45,518 nt of DNA from Gammaproteobacteria bacterium (GCA_018826895.1 JAHJYA010000083.1:1-45518), one strand, 5' to 3'; counted from the stretch's first letter, positions 19,135 to 28,952 are shown. Translations and numbers: made by a program. The notes: generated from the letters alone by a model not told the origin.

Positions 19135-20394
19135 TTAGAGTGAAACGAACAGGCCGGCCAGCGCCGCACTCATCAAGTTGGACAGAGTGCCAGCGAGTAC
19201 CGCCTTGAGGCCCAACTCAGCCAGTTCCTTGCGCCGGGTCGGCGCCATCACACCAAGGCCGCCGAGAAGGATGCCGATCGACGACAGGTTGGCGAAGCCG
19301 CACAGGGCAAAGGTGACGATGACCTGGGTCTGCGCCGAAAGAACCTGCACACCGCTCTCCAGTGCTTTGGCCGGGTCGATGTAACGGGCGAAATCGATGT
19401 AGGCGACAAACTCGTTAAGCACCAGTTTCTGGCCGATAAAACTGCCGGCCTGAACCGCTTCGGCCCAGGGCACGCCGATGACGAAAGCCAGCGGTGCGAA
19501 CAGGTAACCGAGCAGCCCCTGCAGACTGACCTGCGGGTAGCCAACCAGGCCACCGAACCAGCCCAGCAAGCCATTGAGTACGGCAATCAGGGCGATAAAC
19601 ACCAGCAACATCGCGCCAACGTTGAGCGCCAGCATCAAGCCGCTGGAAGCACCGCTGGCGGCCGCATCGAGCACATTAGTCGGACGCTCGTCCTCACCTT
19701 GCTGCAAGTCACTGGGATCATCATGCGGCTTGCTGGTCTCCGGCTCCATCAGCTTGGCCATCAACAATCCACCCGGGGCTGCCATGAAGCTGGCGGCGAT
19801 CAGGTACTTGAGTTCGACACCCAGGCTGGCATAGCCGATCAACACCGAGCCGGCGACCGAGGCCAAGCCACCGACCATGACCGCGAACAGCTCCGAGCGG
19901 GTCATGCGCGGGATAAAAGGGCGCACCACCAGCGGCGCTTCGGTCTGGCCGACAAAGATGTTGGCGGTGGCCGACATCGACTCCGTGCGGCTGGTGCCCA
20001 ACACCCAACGCAGGGCGCCGCCAATGACACGGATGATCAGGGTCATAACGCCGAGGTAGTAGAGCACCGCGATAAAGGCACTGAAGAACACAATCAGCGG
20101 CAACACACGAATGGCGAAAACAAAGCCACCGCCACCGAAGACTTCGAACATCTTGTCACCGGCCAAACCGCCAAACAGAAAGGCGATGCCTTCGTTGGCC
20201 GCGCTCTGCAGCGCCGATACCGCCCCGGACAAATTGAGCAGCACTTCCTGCCCCCAGGGCACGTAGAGCACGAAGGCGCCTAGACCAGCCTGAATCAGAA
20301 AGGCGCCGATCACCGTCCGTGGGCGAATGGCCCGTCGGTTACTGGAAAAGGCGATGGCAACAAGCAACAACACGACGATGCCGATCAAACTCAT
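19135..20394 (-). CDS. nupC: Concentrative nucleoside transporter, NupC/CNT family
   Basis: A 419-residue inner-membrane, cation-coupled nucleoside importer. Many hydrophobic helices are visible. CNT motifs include the [12 protein letters not shown] segment (substrate site, Gln/Glu), [14 protein letters not shown], the NLLLANEFVAY-like segment [10 protein letters not shown], and [24 protein letters not shown] near the end. It lacks the CNT N-terminal extension found in eukaryotes. GGGAG lies about 9 bases before the ATG. It is followed by tsx after 106 bases; together they give uptake through both membranes. Confidence 0.92.
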   Translation of the reverse strand: MSLIGIVVLLLVAIAFSSNRRAIRPRTVIGAFLIQAGLGAFVLYVPWGQEVLLNLSGAVSALQSAANEGIAFLFGGLAGDKMFEVFGGGGFVFAIRVLPLIVFFSAFIAVLYYLGVMTLIIRVIGGALRWVLGTSRTESMSATANIFVGQTEAPLVVRPFIPRMTRSELFAVMVGGLASVAGSVLIGYASLGVELKYLIAASFMAAPGGLLMAKLMEPETSKPHDDPSDLQQGEDERPTNVLDAAASGASSGLMLALNVGAMLLVFIALIAVLNGLLGWFGGLVGYPQVSLQGLLGYLFAPLAFVIGVPWAEAVQAGSFIGQKLVLNEFVAYIDFARYIDPAKALESGVQVLSAQTQVIVTFALCGFANLSSIGILLGGLGVMAPTRRKELAELGLKAVLAGTLSNLMSAALAGLFVSL

Positions 20395-20462
20395 GGCGCA
20401 GGGCTCCCGCTACAGGGCAATAGACGATAGGGCGAGCTGCGTGGGGCAGCTCGAAGGTAGAT

Positions 20463-20882
20463 TCAGGGAAAGCTGAAGGCGCCGGGCAACAGCTCATCGG
20501 TGCGCCACTGGCGCATCTGGCTGTCATCGCTGCCGCAGCAATACACCGGGCAATCGGCCTCAAGCAGCTCGCTGATCACCTGGCGGCAGGCGCCGCAGGG
20601 GCTGATCAGCTCGACCTTGGGCGCATACACCACCAGCGCCTTGAAACTGCGCGGGGCGTAACCCTGGCTGATGGCGGCGAAGAGCGCGCTGCGCTCGGCG
20701 CAGTTGGTCAAGCCGAACGAGGCGTTTTCCACGTTGCAGCCTGTGATAAGGCGATCGTCATGGGTTAGCAGGGCGGCCCCGACGGGAAAATCGGAGTAGC
20801 GGCAATAAGCGCGGGTGCTGGCCTGGCGGGCTGCATCGAGCAGCGTAGCGACCTGCGAAGCGTTGAGGGGGGTATGCGTCAT
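20463..20882 (-). CDS. cdd: Cytidine deaminase
   Basis: It deaminates (deoxy)cytidine to (deoxy)uridine. The 139-residue product is of the short homotetrameric type: zinc ligands C61 (NCAERSALF), C96 and C99 (PCGACRQ), and proton shuttle E63. N50 and E52 (TGCNVENASFG) contact the ribose. The ATG at 20882 has GGAG 6 bases upstream; a GTG two codons earlier is less likely. It is the first gene of the operon cdd-nupC-tsx-deoCABD and carries the operon's promoter region. Confidence 0.95.
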   Translation of the reverse strand: MTHTPLNASQVATLLDAARQASTRAYCRYSDFPVGAALLTHDDRLITGCNVENASFGLTNCAERSALFAAISQGYAPRSFKALVVYAPKVELISPCGACRQVISELLEADCPVYCCGSDDSQMRQWRTDELLPGAFSFP

Positions 20883-21183
20883 GAGCACTCCGGGCGTCTT
20901 CGAAACCTGTCTTGTCGGTCAGCTAGAGCAAGTGCCGCGCCAACTTGCGAAAAGGATTTCAAGTCGCCTGAAAAATTGTTGTTTTTTAGAGTGTTAGCCC
21001 GACATTCAGCGTGTAGCAAACGTTTGGCATGGCAATAATCTGCGCCAAAACCCGAAAACTTGTCAAACAGGTATTTTTTTGGTGCGTCCACGCACCGAAA
21101 TTAGTCATTGCCTTGCGGAAGATTTGAAAACGCTCAGGCGCTACAAGCTGGGCGGTGAACGCGACTCGCCATCCAGCTCGAAA
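20883..21183. promoter_or_regulatory. Control region of the nucleoside operon
   Basis: Toward cdd there is a perfect -35 TTGACA (21061-21066) with only weak -10 candidates at 17-18 bases (GCAGAT/CAGATT). Downstream of it lies the 10-bp palindrome CAAACGTTTG (21017-21026), the core shape of LacI/GalR-family operators. Upstream is a second dyad, GGTGCG (21081-21086) and CGCACC (21091-21096). The second dyad has its T run on the wrong side to be a terminator in either direction. The regulator is not encoded in the window. Confidence 0.5.
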
Positions 21184-22065
21184 TCAGCGCCGCAGCTGGG
21201 CGCAGAGGTCCTGTTCGGCCACGCCAGGGGTGTACCAAACGTAGTCAGCCATGGCCGCACTGACCGGTTTGCCGGCTTCGGCAAGGATCAGTACCCGTTC
21301 GTCGGCAGGCAGACCAAGATCACGTAAGTGCAGCGGCGCGCCGAGGTCACGGCGCACATGGTAAGCCCCGGCAAACAGCAGGCTCGGCGTCGCGGCTGCC
21401 TGCAGCGCTTGCGCCATGCGCAGGTCACGCTGCTGCTGCACAGCGAGCATGGCGGGCAACTGGCTTTCAGGCAGCAGGTCGCAGTGTGAGGTGCGAATCT
21501 GCGCCAGCAGCGCCTCGCGCACGATGGGCGCACTCGCGGCGGCGCCCTTGAGCGGCGGCACGGCACGGTAGATGGCCATAACCTCGGCACGGTTCAGGTT
21601 GGCCGCCCGCAACGGGTAAGGCTGCGCCAGGGCATACCGCACCACGGGGCCGTACAGCGCCCAGTCCCAGCCCTTCTCCCAGCTCAAAGCGGCAGGTAGA
21701 TCGACCGGGGTATCGCCACGCGCCACGAGCGAGCGCGCACCCTCGACCTGGGCTTGCTGGCTTGGCGTGAGCATTTCCAGCAGCAGGCTGCCCTGCTCGC
21801 GCTGATTGGCCAGAGCCTGTAACAGCCAAAGTTGCAGGGCATGGTGATCAGGGTTGTCATGCCGCTCACCGACCAACACCTGCGGCGCGGCAGCCAATTG
21901 CTCGACCAGTTGCGCCGGCGTCAGGGCCTGGCCGCTGCGCAGGTCGATGATCTGCCCAACACCGGGCGCCTGCCCCTCGCTTGGCAACTGCCACGCGGGC
22001 AGCGCCGGCAGATGCGCCTGGCAGCCGGCCAAACACAGCAACAGGACGAACGACAACAGGCGCAT
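21184..22065 (-). CDS. phuW: ChaN-family haem-binding lipoprotein PhuW
   Basis: A 293-residue lipoprotein. The signal peptide MRLLSFVLLLCLAGC ends in a lipobox with the lipidated Cys at 15. The ChaN domain (about 40-285) shows VLVGERHDNPDHHALQLWLLQAL, with His residues in a region used for haem binding by ChaN of Campylobacter, and later FAGAYHVRRDLGAP. It is the last gene of the phu operon, 9 bases after phuV. In P. aeruginosa the homologue phuW has the same place. Its precise role is not settled. Confidence 0.82.
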   Translation of the reverse strand: MRLLSFVLLLCLAGCQAHLPALPAWQLPSEGQAPGVGQIIDLRSGQALTPAQLVEQLAAAPQVLVGERHDNPDHHALQLWLLQALANQREQGSLLLEMLTPSQQAQVEGARSLVARGDTPVDLPAALSWEKGWDWALYGPVVRYALAQPYPLRAANLNRAEVMAIYRAVPPLKGAAASAPIVREALLAQIRTSHCDLLPESQLPAMLAVQQQRDLRMAQALQAAATPSLLFAGAYHVRRDLGAPLHLRDLGLPADERVLILAEAGKPVSAAMADYVWYTPGVAEQDLCAQLRR

Positions 22066-22074
22066 GGCAAACCC

Positions 22075-22842
22075 TCAGCGAGCAATGATCAACGGGTGGC
22101 CGCGCTCCGGGTGTTGCTGCACCAGGACATCCAGGCCGAAAACCGCCTGCAGCGGCTCGGCACGCAGCACCTGTTCCGGGCTGCCGAGCGCGTAGGGACG
22201 GCCCTCGCGCAGCAGGAGCAGACGATCACAATAGCGGGCCGCGAGGTTCAGGTCATGCACGATCACCAGCACTGCGGCGCCCTTCTCGGCAAAGCGCCGC
22301 ACCGCCTGCAAGGTGGTGTGCTGGTGCAGTGGGTCGAGCATCGAAGTCGGCTCATCAAGCAACAGCACCTGCCCCGCCGCCCCTGGCCAGAGCTGCGCCA
22401 GCACCCGCGCCAGGTGCACGCGCTGGCGCTCACCGCCGGACAGCGCCAGGTAGCTGCGCCCGGCCAGGTGACTGGCATCGGCAGCGGCCAGGGCCTCGCC
22501 GACGATCTGCGCATCGCGCTGCTGACCGCTGGAATGGGGCAGCCGGCCCATGCCGACGACCGCCTCGACACTGAAGGCGAAGCTCAGCGTCGAGGTCTGC
22601 GGCAATACGGCCAGGCGTTGCGCGCGCTCGACCGGGTTCCAGTCCGCCAGGGCCTGCTGGCCGAGCCAGACCTGCCCCTGGGCCGGCAGCAACTCGCCGC
22701 TAAGCGCGCCGAGCAGCGTGCTCTTGCCGGCGCCATTGGGGCCGAGCACACCGAGCACCTCGCCGGGCAGCAGCGCCAGATCGACCTCCGCCAGCACCGT
22801 GCAGGGCCCGCGCTTTACCGCCAGGTTCTCGACACGCAGCAT
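22075..22842 (-). CDS. phuV: Haem ABC transporter ATPase PhuV/HmuV
   Basis: The 255-residue ATPase powers haem import by PhuTUV. Walker A is GPNGAGKST (34-42). The Q-loop is at VLPQTS, the ABC signature is LSGGERQR, Walker B is VLLLDEPTS and the switch His is in VIVHDLN. All are intact. The start overlaps the phuU stop by one base (TGATG). Confidence 0.94.
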   Translation of the reverse strand: MLRVENLAVKRGPCTVLAEVDLALLPGEVLGVLGPNGAGKSTLLGALSGELLPAQGQVWLGQQALADWNPVERAQRLAVLPQTSTLSFAFSVEAVVGMGRLPHSSGQQRDAQIVGEALAAADASHLAGRSYLALSGGERQRVHLARVLAQLWPGAAGQVLLLDEPTSMLDPLHQHTTLQAVRRFAEKGAAVLVIVHDLNLAARYCDRLLLLREGRPYALGSPEQVLRAEPLQAVFGLDVLVQQHPERGHPLIIAR

Positions 22843-23879
22843 CAGGTGCGCCCTCGCAACAGCAGGTAGAGGAAGAACGGCGCACCGAGCAACGCCGTGA
22901 CAATACCAATCGGCAGCTCAGCCGGGGCCAGCAGCAAACGGGCGATCAAATCGGCGAACAGCAACAGGCTGGCGCCGGCCAGTGCCGAGGCAGGCAACAA
23001 CACCCGGTGATCCGGCCCGACCAGCAGACGTACCAAGTGCGGCACCACCAGGCCAATAAAGCCGATCATCCCCGCCGCCGCCACAGCTGCGCCCACGCCA
23101 AGGGCGGTGCAGAACACCAGCTCACGCTTGAGTCGCTCCACGGCAAAGCCCAAATGGCGCGCTTCCGACTCGCCCAGCAGCAGGGCATTCAGGGCCTTGG
23201 CCCGACGTGGCAGCCACAGCGCCACCGCCAGGGTGACCAGCAGCAGCGGCCACAACCGACTGTAACTGGCGCCATTGAGGCTACCCAGATTCCAGAACGT
23301 CAGGGTGCGCAGGGTGGCGTCATCGGCCAGGTAGGTGAACAGGCCGATGCAGGCGAATGCCAGGGCATTCAGGGCAATGCCGGCCAGCAACATGGTGGTG
23401 ACACTGGTTTGGCCATCGCGCCGGCCGAGACGGTAGACCAACGCCGTCACCCCCAGACCGCCGGCAAATGCACAGAGCGACAGCAGATAAGGAGCGTAGA
23501 CCTGCGGTAAGCCGCCCAAGGCAGCGCCGCCGACTATCGCCACCGCCGCGCCCAGTGCAGCGCCGCTGGACACCCCGACCAGGCCTGGGTCAGCCAGCGG
23601 GTTGCGAAACAGCCCCTGCATGGCCACACCACAGAGCGCCAGCACGGCGCCCACCGCCAGGCCCAGCAAGGTACGCGGCAGGCGGATCTGCCCGAGAATC
23701 AACTCAGCCTGATCCAACTCGGCACCGCCAAGCGGCGCCCCGAGAAGGCGCAGCGCGGCCTGCAGGGTGTCGCCCAGCGGCAGGCTGACCGGCCCGAGGG
23801 CCAGGGACAACCAGAGCGCAAGCGCGAGCAACAGGCCCAGTGCAATAAACAGTGAGCGCGGTGTAAGAACGGGCTTCAT
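22842..23879 (-). CDS. phuU: Haem ABC transporter permease PhuU/HmuU
   Basis: A 345-residue FecCD-family inner-membrane permease with about ten helices. Family landmarks are [48 protein letters not shown] (about 67-113) and [20 protein letters not shown] near the C-terminus (the EAA-like coupling loop to PhuV). It overlaps phuT by four bases (ATGA) and phuV by one. Confidence 0.94.
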   Translation of the reverse strand: MKPVLTPRSLFIALGLLLALALWLSLALGPVSLPLGDTLQAALRLLGAPLGGAELDQAELILGQIRLPRTLLGLAVGAVLALCGVAMQGLFRNPLADPGLVGVSSGAALGAAVAIVGGAALGGLPQVYAPYLLSLCAFAGGLGVTALVYRLGRRDGQTSVTTMLLAGIALNALAFACIGLFTYLADDATLRTLTFWNLGSLNGASYSRLWPLLLVTLAVALWLPRRAKALNALLLGESEARHLGFAVERLKRELVFCTALGVGAAVAAAGMIGFIGLVVPHLVRLLVGPDHRVLLPASALAGASLLLFADLIARLLLAPAELPIGIVTALLGAPFFLYLLLRGRT

Positions 23880-24769
23880 GGCGTGAGCGGGGCTTCGGCG
23901 GTGAGGGGCTGGCGGGCAGGATAAAAGGCTGCGGACAAGGCCGCCAGCCCATCTGGCACGCGCGGCCCCAGACCACCGACCAGCAAGGTCGGGTCCAGCG
24001 TCAGCAGGCGCCCGCTGCGGGCGGCCGTGGTGGCCGCCAGAGCCGGGTTCTGCGCCAACAGCGCGTCGCGCGCGGCGTCGCCCTGCAGACGTCGATCAGC
24101 GATCACCAGCACCTCGGGGTCCAGGGCCAACAAGGCCTCGGTGGACAGGGTTTTGTAACCCTCATGCTCGGGCAGATTACGCCCGCCGGCCTGCTCGACC
24201 AGCCAGGCACCTGCAGTACCCCGCCCCGCCGCCAGCGGACTACCGCCGGCATGACCAACCACCAACAGTACGCGCGGCGCCGGCTGCGGCGCCTGCGCGA
24301 GCCAATCGGCTTGACGCTGCAGCTGCGCGCGGTAAGCGTCGAAGCGTTCGCTGGCGCGCTGCGGCTCACCCAGCAGTGCGCCGATGCGCTGCAGGTTGGC
24401 GGCCAGGATGGAAAGATCCGGCGTGGATGGCAGCACCTCGACCTGTACCCCTGCGGCCTTTAGCTGCGCCAAGACCGGTGGCGGGCCCATTTCTTCGGTG
24501 CCCAGCAACAATTGCGGCTGCAGGCTGAGAATGCCCTCGGCCGCCAGTTGGCGCTGGTAACCAATGCTTGGCAAGCGGCTGAGCGACGCCGGGTGCAGGC
24601 TGGTGGTGTCGACCCCGACCAAACGGGCTTCTCCGCCCAGTTCGACCACCCACTCGCTGAGCGCGCCGCCAGCGCTAACCCAGCGCTGCGGCAACGGCTC
24701 GGTCGCCAGCACCTGATTCGGAAACAACAAAACGGCCGCCAGGCCGCCGAGGATCTGCGCAAGACGCAT
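23876..24769 (-). CDS. phuT: Periplasmic haem-binding protein PhuT/HmuT
   Basis: A 297-residue class III solute-binding protein with a signal peptide (about 1-23, ending VLATE). The haem-ligand Tyr of PhuT/ShuT proteins corresponds to Y71 in SIGYQRQL. The following GILSLQPQLLLGTEEMGPPPVLAQLKAAGV is typical of the family. It delivers haem from PhuR to PhuUV. The ATG at 24769 has AAGGAG about 9 bases upstream; the longer frame runs into phuS. Confidence 0.92.
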   Translation of the reverse strand: MRLAQILGGLAAVLLFPNQVLATEPLPQRWVSAGGALSEWVVELGGEARLVGVDTTSLHPASLSRLPSIGYQRQLAAEGILSLQPQLLLGTEEMGPPPVLAQLKAAGVQVEVLPSTPDLSILAANLQRIGALLGEPQRASERFDAYRAQLQRQADWLAQAPQPAPRVLLVVGHAGGSPLAAGRGTAGAWLVEQAGGRNLPEHEGYKTLSTEALLALDPEVLVIADRRLQGDAARDALLAQNPALAATTAARSGRLLTLDPTLLVGGLGPRVPDGLAALSAAFYPARQPLTAEAPLTP

Positions 24770-24831
24770 GGTCAGGGCTCCTTGTAAATAAGCAAAGCCC
24801 GTCGCCAAACGTGGCAGCGGGTACGAAGGGC

Positions 24832-25899
24832 TCACCCCAGAACAGGCAAAGCCTCGGCCAATTCGCGCCAATCGTCGCGCTCGGCCATGCCGGGTTTGCG
24901 CGCACCGAATAGCTGCACCACCAACTCGCCGTCGGCGTCGAAGGCCTCCAGACTGGTGATCACCCCGTCCACGCTGGGCTTGCGCACGCGCCAGAGTTCG
25001 ACCACCCCGGCGGTCTGCAGGTGCAGGTTGAAGTCAGGGTCGAGGACGTTGAACCAGCTGTCCATCCAGCGCAGGTTGCTCACCGGCCCGGTGTGGATCT
25101 GGATGCAGTGGCGGTTGCCGACGAAGACCATAATCGGCACCTCACCGGCGCCAGCCTGCTCCATCAGCCGGGGCAATTCACGGGTGTCCAGCGGCTCGGC
25201 CCACTGGCTGCCCGCCAGGCGCAGGGCCTGGGTGCGGGCGACCTCGTGCTTCTTCAGCAGGGCGAAAAAGTGGTGGGTGTCCTTCAGTGCCGTCCAGCCG
25301 TCGCGCAGGGCATGCTGGTCGATCTGCTCGTCGGCCTTGTGCAGCGGCGCTGCAGGTAGCGGCTGCAGGGCCAGCTCCGGGCTTTGCTCAGCCGCGACGA
25401 AACGCGTCAGCAATGGCGCCCAGGCCGACACGTGGCTGTCTTCGGTCAGGTAGACCTTGTGCACCGCGACGCCCTGCCGGTCGAACACCTGCAGGCTGCG
25501 CAGCACGCCCGTGGCACTTTGCTCGGCCACGGCAAACACGCTGGCCCAGCCGCCAAGGAACAGCCGCAGATCGATATCGGCCGACACCACCAGCCCCATC
25601 TGCCCGTTAGCGCTGACGCTGACCTCGCGGTACAGGCCTTTGCGCTCATGTACGCAGTGCTCATTACGTGTCAGCACCATCACCCGCCCCAGCTCACCCA
25701 GCGCCGGCAGCAACTCAGCCCAGTCTGGGCGCAGGCGCACGGCATCCACGCCCAACCGGCTGGCGGTCAGCTCGGCTTCGCTGACGCCCAGCGCGGCGGC
25801 CGCCTCGCGGGCGCGTAAGCGCGGCTGCTCAAGGCGCAGGGCCTGCCAACGTTGATACAGATCGGCCACCTGCACGGCGGCGGTGTGTGCGGTATTCAT
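24832..25899 (-). CDS. phuS: Cytoplasmic haem-trafficking protein PhuS/HemS
   Basis: A 355-residue HemS/ChuX-family protein made of two similar halves. It takes imported haem to haem oxygenase. The P. aeruginosa PhuS haem ligand H209 matches H209 here, in DTHH (207-210), with H210 adjacent; the P. aeruginosa third His (212) is Phe. The ATG at 25899 follows GAGAGGAAG. First gene of the phuSTUVW operon, facing phuR across a shared Fur box. No haem oxygenase gene is in the window. Confidence 0.93.
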   Translation of the reverse strand: MNTAHTAAVQVADLYQRWQALRLEQPRLRAREAAAALGVSEAELTASRLGVDAVRLRPDWAELLPALGELGRVMVLTRNEHCVHERKGLYREVSVSANGQMGLVVSADIDLRLFLGGWASVFAVAEQSATGVLRSLQVFDRQGVAVHKVYLTEDSHVSAWAPLLTRFVAAEQSPELALQPLPAAPLHKADEQIDQHALRDGWTALKDTHHFFALLKKHEVARTQALRLAGSQWAEPLDTRELPRLMEQAGAGEVPIMVFVGNRHCIQIHTGPVSNLRWMDSWFNVLDPDFNLHLQTAGVVELWRVRKPSVDGVITSLEAFDADGELVVQLFGARKPGMAERDDWRELAEALPVLG

Positions 25900-25972
25900 C
25901 GGAACGCTTCCTCTCTCACGGCCTGGGGCGACTGCGGCCTGGGCAGTCGTGTGAAAACCCAAACAAAATAAT

Positions 25973-25992
25973 CTATATGAGAAGCATTTGCA
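25973..25992. promoter_or_regulatory. Fur box between phuS and phuR
   Basis: CTATATGAGAAGCATTTGCA, in the AT-rich centre of the divergent phuS-phuR spacer, resembles the Pseudomonas Fur sequence ATGAGAATCATTTGCAT with one change in the core. Iron repression of both haem-uptake units is expected and is established for the phu genes of P. aeruginosa. Confidence 0.65.
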
Positions 25993-26074
25993 TCAGAGAA
26001 TTAATCCGGTTAACGTTTTGAGCCATTGCCAACCAACAGCCGCAGAGCTGCCCCCACGCACTGGAGCCATGACG

Positions 26075-28276
26075 ATGCTGATTCGCCCACCGTTCACCCG
26101 CCGCCCCTGGCTTGCCCTGTTGCTCTGCCCCTCTTTGGCCCTGGCCAACGCTCCCGCCGAGCTACCGGATGTGGAAGTGACCGCCACTGCTGCTGCCCAA
26201 GCGCTGCCGACTACCACCAGCACCGACGCCGATACCCTTGAACGGCGGCAGATCCGCAGCTTCGACGACCTCGCACGCCGCGCCGAACCGGGCGTGAGCT
26301 ACAACCGCAGCAACAACAGCATCAACATCCGTGGCCTGGACAGCGACCGCGTGCTGACCACCATCGACGGCATTCGCCTGCCCTGGCTCAACGACGCCGT
26401 GCGCGAGGTCAACGGTGGCCTGGACAGCATCGACTTCCAGAGCCTGTCGTCGATCGACGTGGTGCGCGGCGCCAACTCCAGCCAGATGGGTTCAGGAGCG
26501 CTCGGTGGCGCGCTGCAGTTACGCACCCTCAATCCAGACGACCTCCTGGGCACCGAAGACGACTTCGCCGGCCTGGTCAAGAGCGACTACGACAGCGCCG
26601 ACCGCAGTTGGGGCCTGAATGCCGCCCTGGCCGGGCGTTTCAACGACACCTCCTGGCTGCTGCAGGCCGGTGGCCGGCAAGGACACGAGCGCGAGAACAT
26701 GGGCCATGACGATGGGTTGGGTAGCCAGCGTACCGAGCCCAACCCCAGCGACACCGACCAGCACAGCCTGCTGGTCAAGGTCCAGCAGAAGCTGCAGGGC
26801 GGGCACCGCGTGGGCATCACCGCCGAGCGGTTCGAGCGCGAAGAGGACATGGACAGCCGGATCAACCAGGGCACCGCCAACTACCCCGACCACTATGACG
26901 CCCGCGAAACCAACGAGCGCAAGCGCCTGTCCTTCGACCACCACTACCAGGCCGAGGATGCCGCCAGCCTGCTCGACTGGGCAGAAACCGTTGTTTACTG
27001 GCAAAAGGTCTATCGCGAGGACCAGGTCGACGCCACCCGCGCCGGCACCCTGGCCGGCCCGTTCGGGCGCAGCAATGAGATCGAGAAGACCCAATACGGC
27101 ATCAACAGTAGCCTGGGCAAGCAGGTGGGGCAGCACAACCTGACCCTGGGTGGCGAGGCGAGTCGAATCGAGGCGCAGCAGTACAGCGGCGGCTACGATG
27201 CCTGCCCAAGCGTACTGATTCCGCCCTTCCAGCCGGGCGGCACGCCAGCCGGGGTTTACTTCTCTTGCCTTAACCTGCACACCAACCAGGCCGAAATGCC
27301 GAAAACACCGGGCACGCTCTACGCCCTGTATCTGAAGGACGAAATCAGCCTGAGCGATACCCTGTCCCTGACCCCCGGTCTGCGCTACGACCGCTATGCC
27401 TACAAACCCAAAAGCAACACCAGCGGCTATGTGCTTGATGGCGACAGCGTGATGCTGACCGAAAACAAAGACTCCAACTGGTCGGGTAGCCTGCTGCTGA
27501 CCTGGCAGGCCCAAGAGTTGGCGAGCTTCTATGCCCAGTGGGCGGAGGGCTTCAAGGCACCCGACGTCAACGAGCTTTACAGCACCTTCACCAACGCCGG
27601 CATGGGTTATGCGCGGGTCGGCAACCCGAACCTGAAACCCGAGAAAAGCACCGGCTACGAAGTCGGCACGCGCTTGGGTAACGAGCGCCTGGGCGGCTCC
27701 ATCAGCCTGTTCGATAACCGCTACAAAAACTTCATCGACAGCATCACCGCCAACGAAGAGGACTACGGTTTCCAACCTGGTGAATTTCCAACCTTCTTCG
27801 AAGTCATGGAGAACCGCAATAAAGTGCGCATCTACGGCGCGGAAGGCACCGCCCACTGGCAATTCGCCCCGGCCTGGCAAGCCTGGACATCGGTGGCCTG
27901 GGCCGTCGGCAAAGACCGCGAAACCGACCAGCACCTGAACTCGGTAGCACCACTCACCGGCACCCTAGGCCTGAGCTACACCCAGCAACGCTACGGCGCC
28001 GACCTGATGCTGACCGCCGCCCGCAGCCGCGACAAGGTCGAGAACGACGGCGACTTCCAGGCTCCCGGCTACGGTGTGGTCGACCTCACCGGCTTCTGGC
28101 AACCGGCGGTCCTGGATGGCGTCCGTCTGCAAGCCGGCCTGTTCAACCTGTTCGACAAGCAGTACTGGAACGCTCTCAACGTGCCGGACACGGGCAGCCG
28201 CACTGGCGCACAACCGGATGATTATTACAGCGAGCCAGGGCGCAACTTCCGCGTATCGGCGTCCTGGCAGTTTTAG
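26075..28276 (+). CDS. phuR: TonB-dependent haem/haemoglobin receptor PhuR
   Basis: A 733-residue outer-membrane receptor. After the signal peptide (to about ALANA) comes the TonB-box/plug region (LPDVEVTATA, RAEPGVSYNRSNNSINIRGLDSDRV, SSIDVVRGANSSQMGSGALGGALQL). The 22-strand barrel ends VSASWQF. The haem-receptor signature is present as FKAPDVNELY and NPNL. No His lies between those two motifs here, but Y is present, and P. aeruginosa PhuR uses a Tyr with a plug His. GGAG (26063-26066) favours the ATG at 26075 (8-base gap) over that at 26069 (2-base gap). Divergent from phuSTUVW. Confidence 0.92.
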   Translation: MLIRPPFTRRPWLALLLCPSLALANAPAELPDVEVTATAAAQALPTTTSTDADTLERRQIRSFDDLARRAEPGVSYNRSNNSINIRGLDSDRVLTTIDGIRLPWLNDAVREVNGGLDSIDFQSLSSIDVVRGANSSQMGSGALGGALQLRTLNPDDLLGTEDDFAGLVKSDYDSADRSWGLNAALAGRFNDTSWLLQAGGRQGHERENMGHDDGLGSQRTEPNPSDTDQHSLLVKVQQKLQGGHRVGITAERFEREEDMDSRINQGTANYPDHYDARETNERKRLSFDHHYQAEDAASLLDWAETVVYWQKVYREDQVDATRAGTLAGPFGRSNEIEKTQYGINSSLGKQVGQHNLTLGGEASRIEAQQYSGGYDACPSVLIPPFQPGGTPAGVYFSCLNLHTNQAEMPKTPGTLYALYLKDEISLSDTLSLTPGLRYDRYAYKPKSNTSGYVLDGDSVMLTENKDSNWSGSLLLTWQAQELASFYAQWAEGFKAPDVNELYSTFTNAGMGYARVGNPNLKPEKSTGYEVGTRLGNERLGGSISLFDNRYKNFIDSITANEEDYGFQPGEFPTFFEVMENRNKVRIYGAEGTAHWQFAPAWQAWTSVAWAVGKDRETDQHLNSVAPLTGTLGLSYTQQRYGADLMLTAARSRDKVENDGDFQAPGYGVVDLTGFWQPAVLDGVRLQAGLFNLFDKQYWNALNVPDTGSRTGAQPDDYYSEPGRNFRVSASWQF

Positions 28277-28347
28277 CGCTTCATCTGCGCAAGGATGCGC
28301 ACCCCTTCTTCCTGCGCGATAATCCAGCTTCATTACTGGAGCACGCG

Positions 28348-28665
28348 ATGATCCGCTTATGCCCCCCGAGCGAATTGGCCGAAGGCCAGAGCAGAGGCTT
28401 CGTTATCGATGAACTGAACCTGCTCGCTGTACGCCGGGACGGCCAGGTGTATGCCTACCGCAACCGCTGCCCACATCGTGGGGTGCCGCTGGAGTGGCAA
28501 GCGGATCAGTTTCTCGACGACAGCGGCAGCCTGATCCAGTGCGCCCGCCATGGTGCGCTGTTTCTGATCGAGAGCGGTGAATGCGTGGCCGGCCCCTGCG
28601 CCGGTCAAGCGCTGCAGGCCATTGCCTGCAGTGAGGACGCCGCTGGTATCTGGGTCATACCGTAG
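28348..28665 (+). CDS. Rieske [2Fe-2S] domain protein
   Basis: A 105-residue stand-alone Rieske protein. Cluster ligands are C41 and H43 (RCPHRGVPL) and C65 and H68 (CARHGALF). The short C-x-H...C-xx-H form without extra domains fits a ferredoxin-like electron carrier of a ring-hydroxylating oxygenase or NirD-like protein. No partner reductase or oxygenase lies nearby, so the role is open. GGAG lies 7 bases before the ATG. It is 71 bases after phuR on the same strand, possibly by read-through. Confidence 0.87.
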   Translation: MIRLCPPSELAEGQSRGFVIDELNLLAVRRDGQVYAYRNRCPHRGVPLEWQADQFLDDSGSLIQCARHGALFLIESGECVAGPCAGQALQAIACSEDAAGIWVIP

Positions 28666-28930
28666 ATTGTTGCACCCGCAGGGTGTCGCGAGACTAATCA
28701 AATGTCGGTTAATGCCAGACTTCGTGGGAAGGGCCGGGCGGCGTTCCGCTAGGCGGAGGACGCAGGGAATGGACTCGCTGTCCACGTTGTTCCCTTGCCA
28801 AGTCCTCCAACAACGCATGGCGAGATTTTGCGCGCAACCTAGGCGCCCCCTTCGCGCCTACAAATAGCGACCAATGTGACGCGATACTAAGGGCTAAGCT
28901 GTCCACTCGGTCATAAATTCACCACGTCTA
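28666..28930. other. Spacer with a REP-like element
   Basis: No gene is seen. A REP-like stretch at 28840-28863 matches 39359-39382 at 23 of 24 bases. A hairpin GGAC...GTCC within GGGAA...TTCCC lies at about 28767-28797. The spacer continues rightward into the permease promoter and leader. Confidence 0.55.
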
Positions 28931-28946
28931 GCCATGCTGTTATGAT
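28918..28946 (+). promoter_or_regulatory. Promoter of the NCS2 permease gene
   Basis: A -35 TTCACC (28918-28923), a 17-bp spacer and a -10 TATGAT (28941-28946) predict a start near 28953 and a leader of about 98 nt. Confidence 0.5.
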
Positions 28947-28952
28947 GCGCGC

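Noticed and set aside
21034..21056. Possible sigma-54 promoter before cdd (TTGGCGC ... TTGC on the minus strand)
   Set aside because: The GG-to-GC spacing is 11 bases instead of the strict 10, so it should not be functional.
21081..21096. Hairpin GGTGCG-N4-CGCACC as terminator of the phu operon
   Set aside because: The poly-T lies before the stem on the plus strand and becomes poly-A after the stem on the minus strand, so it fits no direction.
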